Assembly: GCF_901709675.1 (NCBI RefSeq)
Contig: NC_051095.1
Coordinates: 24,264,956-24,328,955, forward strand
DNA: 64,000 nt
Origin: Syngnathus acus
Lineage: Eukaryota; Chordata; Actinopteri; Syngnathiformes; Syngnathidae
Direction of reading: 5' to 3'
The translations under genes were made by a program, and so were the position numbers. The notes under the pieces are model-generated. The model was not told the origin of the DNA. It did not search any database and saw nothing but the letters and a program-made list of their open reading frames with translations. Numbering within the stretch: the stretch's first letter is position 1; every line of letters begins with the position of its first letter. Positions 54,946 to 64,000 of the stretch are shown in pieces.

Positions 54946-55565
54946 TGATATATTCTTATACATCAGTGATCAGTGTCAGTTGGTTAAATCCTGCTCATGA
55001 CAATAAATCAATAAATATCACAGTGTGGATATTAATACTGGCATTTAAAAAAGACGGTGTGTGCATATTTGAGCCGGCTTCCAAGATTAAAACACGAGGT
55101 GTATTCAAAGACATTTACACCTACCATCTCACCCGCAAGGCGAGCACGATTGTGAGTGATGTGAGTCACCCCGCTCACACTTTGTTTGATCTACTGCCCT
55201 CTGGGAAGAGGTACAGAAGCCTGCGCTCCCGCACCACCAGACTCACCAACAGCTTCATACTCCAGGCTGTTAGGATCCTGAACCCTCTCCCCCCTCCACC
55301 CTTGTCCTGGCCTTTTGGGCCACGTTGGCTGCCTAGCACTACTCCTCCTGTACTTTTGCGCTATATTCTGACTGTCTGCTGTATGCACAATTGCTCCATT
55401 TCAACCATGTTGCTCTTATTTATTTATTTTAGTTTTTATTTTATTTATTATTTATTCATTGCTCTTATTTATTCATTGTTTGTGCCTTCTTGTTTTTACT
55501 TTTTGTATTGTTTACTTGAATGTTTTGTTTGTCCGTGGACCAATATAATATACACATATATATAT

Positions 55566-55602
<37 letters not shown>

Positions 55603-56464
55603 AAAGTCAAAGTCAAAGTCTGCTTTATTGTCAACCTCTTCACATGCCAAGACACACAAAGAGATCGAAATTACGTTACCACTATCCCACGGTGACAAGA
55701 CATAGTACACGACATACATACAAGCAAAAAACACAAAATAAAAACAAGAAGGCACAAACAATGAATAATAAGAGTGATGAATAAATAATAAATAAACAAA
55801 TAACACAATAAATAAATAAATAAATAAGAGGAGCAAAACGGAGCAAGTGTGCATACAGCAGACAGTCAGAATATAGCGCAAAAGTATAGGACACTACGCA
55901 GAAGGGGGGAGAGAGTTCAGGATCCTAACAGCCTGGAGTACGAAGCTGTTGGTGAGTCTGGTGGTGCGGGAGCGCAGGCTCCTGTACCTCTTCCCAGAGG
56001 GCAGAAGATCGAACAAAGAGTGAGCGGGGTGACTCACATCACTCACTATCGTGGTCGCCTTGTGGGCGAGATGGGAGGTGTAAATGTCCTTTAAGGAGGG
56101 GAGTGAAGCACCAATAATCTTACCAGCCGTGTTCACTATGCGCTGGAGGGCCTTCATGTTTTAGTCAATGCAGCTACCACCCCAAACAGCAATACAGCTG
56201 GAGAGAACGCTCTCAATGGTGCCACGGTAAAATGTAGTCATGACGGCCGGAGGAGCACACGCTCGCCTGAGTTTCCGCAGGAAGTACAGGCGGCGCTGGG
56301 CCTTCTTCGCCAGTGATGCGGTGTTGGTGGACCAGGAGAGATCCTCACTGATGCGTACCCCCAGGAACCTGGTGCTGCTCACTCTCTCCACCACAGCACC
56401 GTCGATGGTCAGCGGCAGGTGTCGGGTGTGACCCTTCCGGAAGTCAACAACAATCTCCTTGGTC

Positions 56465-59400
56465 AAGATGGCGGCGCCCCTGTTGGCCGCGGCCGCGACG
56501 GGTCTCAGCATTCGACGAGGATATTCACAAAATATGTCGCCTAGGACACTACAAACAACTCAAAGTTTAGTTTATCCATCCAGTAGATTAGCGTATGATC
56601 GCCAGCGCCTGCTGGAGGTACGGTCATCGAGTGTTTTCGGACACGTAGCCACAACTACCCTAGTCTGTTTGCGTAGCCTCGGAGTGCTCAGGGCGCTAGC
56701 CCCAGGAGCTCACGACGCAGCGGGCTCGCCGGGCAGCACACGCCGGAGGAGGAGTAAGCGTAGGCGGTGTGACCGGCGGCGAAAGCGCGGCTGTCGAGGT
56801 GGGCTAACGGCTAAGCTGAGAGCTAACCCCTACAAACCGCCGCTTCCATCCATCTTCCTCTCCAACGTCCGCTCGCTGGATAATAAAATGGACCATCTAA
56901 AACTGGAACTCTCTTCAAAGAGGGAAGTTAGAAACTGCTGCGCTCTCATCCTGACGGAGACATGGCTGAACTCATCAATGCCGGACAACGCCGTTAGCCT
57001 GGAGGGGCTCGCTACATTCCGCGCCGACAGAAACAGCGAGCTAAGCGGTAAATCCCGAGGAGGTGGGCTGTGTGTCTACATCAACAACAACTGGTGCAAA
57101 AATGCTAGATCTGTCGCCAGCTTCTGCTCTTCGGACATCGAGCTTTTGACTGTGAACTGCAGACCCTTCTACCTGCCCAGGGAGTTTACTGTTGTTAGCA
57201 TCACGGCTGTGTACGTGCCTCCTAGCGCTAACACTAAAGAGGCCATGAGGGTTCTCTACCGGACAATTAGTGAGCTGCAATCCACGCACACAGAGGGGGT
57301 TTTCATCATTGCTGGGGACTTCAACCAGGCTAGCATGAAGACTATCCTCCCTCATTTTTACCAACACGTGGATTTTCCAACTCGGGGAGAGAACACTCTG
57401 GACTTGGTTTACACCAATATAAAGGATGCATTCAGAGCAGCCCCCCGCCCCCACCTCGGCTCTTCAGACCACCTATCTGTTATGCTAACCCCTGCATACA
57501 GGCCCCTGCTGATCAGAGCAAAACCCACAGTGAAGCAGGTGAGGGTGTGGTCTGAGGGGGCCATGGAGGCACTCCAGGACTGCTTTGAGTGCTCTGACTG
57601 GGACATGTTCAAATCAGCAGCAACATATGACAATCAGATCAACATTGATGAGTACGCCATGACTGTGTCAGCCTACATCAACAAATGCTCCGAGGACGTC
57701 AGCACCACTAAGAACATCATCACCCGAGCCAACCAACGACCCTGGATGACTGAGGATGTACGTCATACGCTGCGAGCACGGAACTCAGCCTTCAAGTCTG
57801 GCGACAAGGAGGCACTGAGGACAGCGAGAGCCAACTTGAACCGTGCCATCAGGCTAGCGAAGCGAAGCCACAGTCGGAAAATTCAGGATTTTTTCCACGA
57901 CGCCAATAACACCAGGAGTATGTGGCAAGGCATACGGGCGATCACGGACTACAACTCTCCCTCCCCCCCGGTGGGTGAGGTTGATGCTGACTTCCTAAAT
58001 GGTCTAAATAACTTCTTTGGGCGTTTTGAGGCACTAAACAGCACTCCGGCAGTTAAAACTGTTCCCCACCAGGAAGAGGAGGTCCTCTGCCTTGACTCAG
58101 CCGACGTGTGGAAGACTCTGAGAAGAGTCAACCCACGTAAGGCCCCAGGCCCCGACAACATACCTGGGCGGGTGTTCAAGGAATGTGCAGGCCAGCTGGC
58201 TGGTGTCATCACAGACATTTTTAACATCTCGCTGGACCAAGCCAAAGTGCCAGTGTGCTTCAAGGCTGCCTCCATCATTCCGGTGCCGAAGAAACCTCAA
58301 ATCACCTCATGGAATGACTACAGACCTGTGGCACTGACTCCCATCATGATGAAGTGCTTCGAAAGGCTGCTCAAAGATCACATCGTCTCCAGACTCCCCC
58401 CAACATTCGATCCGTTCCAGTTTGCCTACCGGCAGAACCGCTCCACTGAGGATGCCATCTCCTCCGTTCTTCACCTGAGCCTGGCTCACCTGGAGGAGAG
58501 GAACACCCACGTGCGGTTGCTGTTCCTGGACTTCAGCTCAGCGTTTAATACCATCATTCCACAACATCTGGTGGAAAAACTGGAACACCTGGGCTTCAGC
58601 ACCCCCCTTCGGAACTGGCTGCTAGACTTCCTCACCAACAGACCTCAGTCAGTCCGGGTCGGACAGAACACCTCCGATGTCATCACCCTCAGCACAGGCT
58701 CCCCTCAGGGCTGCGTCCTGAGCCCCCTGCTGTTCACCCTGATGACACACGACTGCGCCCCCAGGTTCACCACCAATCACATCGTGAAGTTTGCAGACGA
58801 CACAACGGTGGTGGGCCTCATCAGGGACAACAACGACCTGGACTACAGAGAGGAGGTGGAGCAGTTGGTGGGCTGGTGCAGAGAAAATAGCCTGATCCTG
58901 AATGTGGAGAAGACGAAGGAGATCATCGTCGACTTCAGGAAGAACCAGCCTCACCACGCTCCACTGATCATCAACAGCTCAGCTGTGGAGGTGGTCAGCA
59001 GCACTAAATTCCTGGGAGTCCACATCACAGACGACCTCACCTGGACTGTGAACACCACAACACTGGTCAAGAGGGCACAGAAGCGCTTGTACTTCCTGCG
59101 GAGGATGAGGAGAGCCCACCTGCCCCCACCCATCATGAGGACGTTCTACCGAAGCACCATAGAGAGCATTCTGACAAGCTGTCTCTCGGTGTGGTGTGGA
59201 GGTTGCAGCGCCTCCGATTGGAAGAACCTGAGGAGAGTGGTGAGGACAGCAGAGAGGATCATCGGGGCTCCTCTTCCCTCCATTCAGGACTTGTCATCCC
59301 AGCGCTGCGTGTCCCGAGCCCGAAATATTATCAGTGACCCATCACACCCCCACCATGGACTGTTCTCCCTGCTGCCCTCTGGGAAGAGGTTTCGCAGCAT

Positions 59401-59722
59401 CCGCTGCAGGTCCACCAGGTTCTGCAATAGTTTTTTCCCTGCTGTCGTCAGACTGCTGAACATTCAAACGTAGCATTCCTCTGCACACTTGTAAATACTG
59501 TTTTTGTCTCCTGCACTGTTCACATACTTTATCACTGCTGCACTTTGTACTTTATAATTATCTTATCTCATATTTTTATATAGAATGTCACTTTTTTTTT
59601 TAACCAGCCGAAATACCTCTACATTGCTGAAAGCCGTATGCAACGAAATTTCGTTTTGTACACACCTAGTGTTGACAAAATGACAATAAAGTTCTGTCTA
59701 AGTCTAAGTCTAAGTCTAAGTC
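56465..59722 (+). mobile_element. L2 family B LINE, apparently complete and intact
   Basis: 3.26 kb inserted cleanly into L2-A (target sequence ggtc|ttgtcgac preserved; the exact duplication is hidden because the element also ends in GTC). It begins AAGATGGCGGCGCC, carries one uninterrupted ORF and a 250-bp 3' UTR, and ends in a (TAAGTC)n tail at 59697-59722. As the innermost and undamaged layer it is the youngest insertion of the nest. Confidence 0.95.
56468..59473 (+). CDS. L2-type endonuclease/reverse transcriptase, intact (1001 aa)
   Basis: The polyprotein nicks the target DNA and copies its own RNA into the nick. Residues 1-125 are a basic leader with an Arg-rich stretch (RRRRSKRRRCDRRRKRG). 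Residues about 128-345 are an APE-type endonuclease with SNVRS (Asn133), LTETW (Glu164), AGDFN (Asp284, Asn286) and SSDH (Asp334, His335). Residues about 560-830 are the reverse transcriptase: [67 protein letters not shown] at 775-778. The C-terminus has KRAQKRLYFLRRMRRA and LFSLLPSGKRFRSIRCRSTR. I start at ATG 56468 because the upstream frame is host LINE sequence. All catalytic residues are present; no stops or frameshifts. Confidence 0.95.
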   Translation: MAAPLLAAAATGLSIRRGYSQNMSPRTLQTTQSLVYPSSRLAYDRQRLLEVRSSSVFGHVATTTLVCLRSLGVLRALAPGAHDAAGSPGSTRRRRSKRRRCDRRRKRGCRGGLTAKLRANPYKPPLPSIFLSNVRSLDNKMDHLKLELSSKREVRNCCALILTETWLNSSMPDNAVSLEGLATFRADRNSELSGKSRGGGLCVYINNNWCKNARSVASFCSSDIELLTVNCRPFYLPREFTVVSITAVYVPPSANTKEAMRVLYRTISELQSTHTEGVFIIAGDFNQASMKTILPHFYQHVDFPTRGENTLDLVYTNIKDAFRAAPRPHLGSSDHLSVMLTPAYRPLLIRAKPTVKQVRVWSEGAMEALQDCFECSDWDMFKSAATYDNQINIDEYAMTVSAYINKCSEDVSTTKNIITRANQRPWMTEDVRHTLRARNSAFKSGDKEALRTARANLNRAIRLAKRSHSRKIQDFFHDANNTRSMWQGIRAITDYNSPSPPVGEVDADFLNGLNNFFGRFEALNSTPAVKTVPHQEEEVLCLDSADVWKTLRRVNPRKAPGPDNIPGRVFKECAGQLAGVITDIFNISLDQAKVPVCFKAASIIPVPKKPQITSWNDYRPVALTPIMMKCFERLLKDHIVSRLPPTFDPFQFAYRQNRSTEDAISSVLHLSLAHLEERNTHVRLLFLDFSSAFNTIIPQHLVEKLEHLGFSTPLRNWLLDFLTNRPQSVRVGQNTSDVITLSTGSPQGCVLSPLLFTLMTHDCAPRFTTNHIVKFADDTTVVGLIRDNNDLDYREEVEQLVGWCRENSLILNVEKTKEIIVDFRKNQPHHAPLIINSSAVEVVSSTKFLGVHITDDLTWTVNTTTLVKRAQKRLYFLRRMRRAHLPPPIMRTFYRSTIESILTSCLSVWCGGCSASDWKNLRRVVRTAERIIGAPLPSIQDLSSQRCVSRARNIISDPSHPHHGLFSLLPSGKRFRSIRCRSTRFCNSFFPAVVRLLNIQT

Positions 59723-61588
59723 TTGTCGACGTTCAGCAGGAGGTTGTTGTCCTTGCACCACGTGGTCAGAAGGTCAACCTCCAACCTGTATTGAGTCTCG
59801 TCGCCCTAGGTGATGAGACCCACCAGAGTCGTGTCATCAGCAAATTTCACCATGCGGTTGGCGCTGTAGGTTGCAGCGCAGTCATGCGTCAGCAGGGTGA
59901 AGAGCAGTGGACTGAGCACGCAGCCTTGGGGGGCCCCTGTGCTCAGCGTGATGCTGGCGGAGATCTTGTCGCCAACACGTACCACCCGAGGTCTCTGACT
60001 GAGGAAGTCTAGTAGCCAGTTGCAGAGGTAGGTACTGAGGCCCAGCTTGGCGAGTTTGCAGATGAGTCGTTGTGGCACAATGGTGTTGAAGGCAGAACTG
60101 AAGTCCACAAACAGCAATCTCACATATGAGTCCCTACTCTCCAGGTGGGTGAGGGCCGAGTGGAGGGCCGAGCAGATGGCATCCTCAGAGGACCGTTTGG
60201 CTCGGTACGCAAACTGGAAGGGGTCTATGGTGGGGGGTAGAATGGATCTGATGTGCTCCATGACAAGCCGCTCAAAGCACTTCATGATGATGGGCGTCAA
60301 TGCCACGGGGCGGTAGTCATTGAAGCAGGACGGGGCAGGTTTCTTTGGCACAGGTACGATGGTGGCAGCCTTGAAACACGAAGGGACGACGGCTTGCTGC
60401 AGGGAAATGTTGAAGATGTCCGTGAAGACACCCGTCAGCTCCCCAGCGCAGTCCTTCAGCGCTCGACCCGGGATGTTGTCAGGGCCCGCCGCCTTACGAG
60501 TGTTGATAGCGGCAAGCGCCCTCCTCACGCTATCAGCAGAGAGGCACAGGGGCTGCTCTTGTGGAGGAGGAGGGGCCTTCAGCGGGCAAGTGCTGTTCTG
60601 AGCGTCGAAGCGAGCAAAGAAGCGATTGAGATCGTTGAGCAGACGGATGTCGCCCTCACAGCTCTGCGGCGCGGGCTTGTAGTCCGTGATGGTCTGAATG
60701 CCCTGCCAAAGGCTCCGTGCGTCCTTGCTGTCCTTGAAGTGGGCGGTAATCCTGCAAGAGAACGCCCTTTTCGCTTCCTTGATGCCCCGGGACAGGTCGG
60801 CCCTCGCTGTCCTCAAGCCAGCCTCATCCCCCGCTCTGAAGGCTTTGTCCCTGGCCCTCAGCAGCCTGAGGACAGGCCCAGTTAGCCACGGCTTCCAGTT
60901 AGCCCGAGTGACGATGTATTTCGAGTGGGTCACATCATCAATGCACTTCGCGACGTAAGAGGAAACAGAGTCAGTATACTCCTCTATATCCGTCCGATCG
61001 TTGCAAGTGGCCGCCTGCTTAAACATTTCCCAGTCAGTAGAGCCAAAGCAGTCTCGAAGCACATCAGAGGCACCCTCAGGCCACACTCTAACCCGCTTGC
61101 GAACCGGCCTGGATGCTTTCACCATTTGTCTGTATGCGGGCAAAAGCATAACAGTGATATGGTCAGAAAGTCCAAGATGGGGGAGGGGGGCGGCTTTGAA
61201 AGCTCCTTTTTGTGAAGAGTAGACCAGGTCCAGGAAGCTGTCATTACGTGTTGGAAAATTAACATGTTGGTGAAGCCTCGGAAAAACAGACTTCAGGTTA
61301 GCGTGATTAAAATCCCCAGCGAAGATGGTGAAACCGTCAGGGTGCGCCGTCTGTTGTTCACTGACAGACTGGTACAGTTCACTAAGAGCCGCGATCCTGT
61401 CGCCTTCGATGTTGGAAGGCGGGATGTACACCGCGACTAGCACAATCGCAGTAAATTCCCTCGGCAGGTAAAAAGGACGGCACTTAATGATCACAAACTC
61501 CGCCAGTGGCGAGCAGTGCTTGCATACCACTACAGAGTCCCGGCACCATTCGTCACGGATGTAGACGCATATTCCACCTCCTCGCGAT

Positions 61589-61616
61589 ATACATATATAT
61601 ATATATATATAAAATA
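61589..61616. repeat. (TA)n tract, right half of the insertion site
   Basis: Continues the AT tract at 55553-55600, from which it is separated by the nested LINEs. Confidence 0.85.
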
Positions 61617-61712
61617 TGTAATATGTCTTGTCACCGTGGGATAGTAGGAAACGCAATTTCGATCTCTATGTGTCTTGACGTGAAGAAATTGAGAATAAAG
61701 CTGACTGACTGA

Positions 61713-64000
61713 CAGTAGGACATTTCAAACTCGCACGAAACTCCTCGATCAATGCATGCAATGCTAAATGTTTTGCAGGCTATCATAATTACCAACATCC
61801 TAAATTGGCTTTAAGATCTTTATGAATGTATGGCTGATAATTTGTAGATGGTGTAAAAGACTGTGACTGGACATGGAATTATATCATAGGCCTTATGACT
61901 ATACACCTCCCATCCTTAATTTGGGTGTGTATGCGCAAAAATGTAGCGTACACACTTTCACCCTCACTTTCAGATGTATCAAGAGTAATGTGGGAATGTG
62001 CAGTGCTCCATGGCATTTGCTTGGCTAGCGTAGCCATTATTTTCTGGCTTTACAGCCATTGGAAAGTTGTAGAGATGATAGCCATAGTATTCTTTTGTTC
62101 AGACAAGATGATGCTCGATCGTGGCAGGTGTAGTGGCAGGTGAAGCAGAGTAGATGCCCGGAATGAACGCTCAGTTTCGATATCCCTGAAAACTTTTTTT
62201 CGGTCGACGGGTGGGGGGAAGGGAAAATTTAAGGATTGCGGTGTTCCCCGACTTGGGGATTGAACTTGCATCGCCATCATGTCTCCAGTTTGTAGCGCAG
62301 TACACTGACCACTGAGATAAAAAGCCAGGCCATGGGTGCAGCTCAGCATGCTATGAGAAAGTGCTGACTTTAAAGGACAACATGCCAAAGGTAAGTTTTT
62401 CAGGCCTTGCCTTAGTTTGCCTCCGTCTGCGTCTTCACATATTTTTATTATCTGATCAAGCGTAATTTGCATATTCATATGGCATTGTGGAGAGAGAGGA
62501 GTCTGGTACTATATATTTCCACATTGATTGAGAAGTACAAGAGACGTGCATGCATGGGCAGACACATGCATCTGGAGTTTCCAAGTCCATTAAGCTGGAT
62601 GACCCAGGAAGGACTTAACCTCACACCTAGGCTCGGCCCCCACTGGCTGTCACACATTCAAGTTCATACTTGGCAGCCTTTCCCCGGTTGAGTGCAAAAC
62701 GAGGAAGTGCTGACCACTATAACAGGCAAGAGTGAAGACGACCACGGGTGCAAAGGGCAGAGGGAAGATAGTCCAGGCCCGAGGAACAACACGAGGGTCC
62801 GCTGTCCCCAGGCTGAAAGCCAGAACAAGGCTTCCAGAGAGGGATCGGACCGCACCCCGCTGTCAACCAACCATGGAATTGATGTTTCGACATCTTAATG
62901 AACATTTAACAATGAGTTTGCCCCAGGTGGTGGGCTGACCAATCGCTGGGAAAATGCTTGATTAGATATGCAGTAGAGTCTGGATTTAAATAAAAATACT
63001 GCAGACAATAAGGGTAATTTAATCATGCAAACAATGTCGTTAGCTTGGTCGATTCACCTGAGTCGCGACACAGCTCTGAATCTTTCTGAGAGTCATTACT
63101 ACACGAAAGCCTGCGTCTTTCCATGACTTATCTTCCCAGTTAAGGGAATATATAGTTATAGTAGTATAGGTTGGGAATGTTTATTTGTAAAGTCAATGAC
63201 TGAACCACTGAGTCAGCGTAGATTTGGAGATAGTGGGATCCTGCAGCTCAAGACAGAGTGGAGCTTCTTTGTAACTAATGAACAGAAGTGCTGTAAAGGC
63301 ACAGGGTGGCAGCTACAACACCTACAAAATGTTTTGCCACTCTGGTAGCAATTCATTTTCAAAATCTATTATCAATGTTCCTTATATTTCTATATAATGT
63401 GTATTATAAATGTTCCTTATATTTTCATATTGTGTAGAAAGTGTTTTTAGAATTGAATTGCTCTGCAATCCACCTCTTTTTTCAAAACAAAATGGTTAAG
63501 CCCCCTGTACTGCTTATTGGAAAGTAAATTGAGTAGACAATAAAACCCCGGATCTCAACGCTAATTCATTCCAGAAGGAGCGTTGAGAAGCGACACCGTC
63601 ACGTTCCGAAGCCACAGTACATAAAACCGCAATAAACAACACAGATACAGGAAAGCAAAAGCTTGGAGCACACCTTTACGCAGTCTGTCTGCGGCACTTG
63701 ACACATCAGACATTTAAAAGACAAATAATGAGCTCAAATAAATAAATTAAACATGACAAAATAACACTAAACACAAAACATACTTAGCCATTGTTGGAAT
63801 TTCTCAATGCTGATTACGCTAGTCGCACTCTGCGGCATAAACTGACAACAATTTGTCTATGCCCAAGTTACTCAATGCGTGTTTGTTTTTCTTCTGATTA
63901 GGGAAGGTATTCACACCAACACAATAAAAACATACTCACAAGATGGTTGAATCTGATCCGATCTGTTATTATTGATCCGCTGGGTTCAGGAAAATGTACA
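61713..64000. other. Mostly unassigned right flank
   Basis: No gene recognised. Around 62230-62330 the minus strand reads 'tatctcagtggtcagtgtac' then 'gatgcaagttcaatcccc', which is A-box/B-box-like, a possible old tRNA-derived retroposon. Near 63545-63620 'ggatctcaacgctaattcat' and 'aggagcgttgagaagcgaca' look like a short repeat I cannot name. Confidence 0.45.

Larger units (their letters stand above)
55602..61588 (-). mobile_element. L2 family A copy, middle layer of the nest
   Basis: Minus strand from about 61588 (5'-truncated inside the endonuclease at RGGGICVYI) to the (TTTGACT)n tail at 55602, inserted in the AT tract of another family A 3' UTR. A complete family B LINE splits it between the codons of NVDKT and KEIV. 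Confidence 0.93.
55894..61588 (-). pseudogene. L2 family A endonuclease/reverse transcriptase, split
   Basis: From the right: [49 protein letters not shown] (endonuclease), [110 protein letters not shown] stop (TAG, 59808-59806) replaces Lys, then the family B insertion, then KEIVVDFRKGHTRHLPLTID and FLGVRISEDLSWSTNT. A second stop (near 56162) replaces Tyr before NMKALQRIVNTAGKIIGA; the frame ends at 55894. Only two stops apart from the insertion. Confidence 0.93.
55098..61712 (+). mobile_element. L2 family A 3' fragment, outer layer of a triple nest
   Basis: Plus-strand L2-A C-terminus (DIYTYHLTRKASTIVSDVSH, FDLLPSGKRYRSLRSRTTRL) and 3' UTR run from 55098 into an AT tract at about 55600. 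The matching rest of the 3' UTR ('atgtcttgtcaccgtgggat' to 'gagaataaagctgactgact') reappears at 61617-61712. Everything between is a later insertion. Confidence 0.85.

Noticed and set aside
57041-59136. Several antisense frames opposite the intact L2-B ORF
   Set aside because: Shadows of the GC-rich sense coding sequence.
62220-62340. Functional tRNA on the minus strand
   Set aside because: A-box/B-box-like words are present, but no cloverleaf with paired acceptor and anticodon stems could be drawn.
1-64000. CRISPR arrays, operons, bacterial promoters or terminators
   Set aside because: The sequence is a vertebrate repeat-rich region; the regular repeats present are microsatellites, minisatellites and transposon units without spacers.

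Overview
The window looks like a piece of a teleost fish genome made almost entirely of transposable elements. The evidence is a Rex3-type LINE with its (GATG)n tail, L2-group LINEs with fish-type 3' ends, tRNA-derived SINEs with (ATGG)n tails, a Ty3/gypsy gag fragment and a solo LTR, and hAT, Tc1, pogo-like and ISL2EU-like DNA transposons. No host protein-coding gene could be supported. The species cannot be named from this sequence alone.

Layout. 1-5.6 kb: a hAT transposon whose transposase is split by a Rex3 LINE with a 12-bp target duplication. 7.2-9.4 kb: a broken L2-group LINE (family A). 10-18.4 kb: Tc1-like remnants, an ISL2EU-like deletion derivative (THAP exon plus the start of a YqaJ-type protein) inside an old LINE, a pogo-like non-autonomous element with 190-bp tandem units, a 30-bp minisatellite and a 435-bp hAT MITE. 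18.6-19.6 kb: a solo LTR expanded by the same 30-bp minisatellite. 20.1-24.7 kb: two large pogo-like MITEs, each carrying later insertions. 25-34 kb: SINEs, a deletion derivative of an RTE-like LINE, a gypsy gag fragment, a degenerate tRNA-Glu sequence and palindromic MITEs. 34.3-38.3 kb: a hAT remnant with a BED finger, then a pogo/Tigger transposase broken by a hAT element and by an RTE fragment. 40.2-47.5 kb: a nearly complete RTE-like LINE split by a 3.3-kb hAT transposon, which itself carries the LINE deletion derivative. 47.5-51.5 kb: another LINE split by a 2.4-kb pogo-like MITE that contains a second MITE. 55.1-61.7 kb: three LINEs nested in one another; the innermost (L2 family B) keeps one uninterrupted 1001-codon endonuclease/reverse transcriptase ORF, the only apparently intact coding sequence here.

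Insertions can be ordered in time because several have exact target duplications or leave the host element's reading frame recognisable on both sides. The relation between autonomous and non-autonomous elements is also visible in four cases: hAT 1-5.6 kb with the 15-kb MITE, the RTE-like LINE with its two deletion derivatives, the ISL2EU-like remnant, and pogo-like MITEs alongside a pogo/Tigger transposase.
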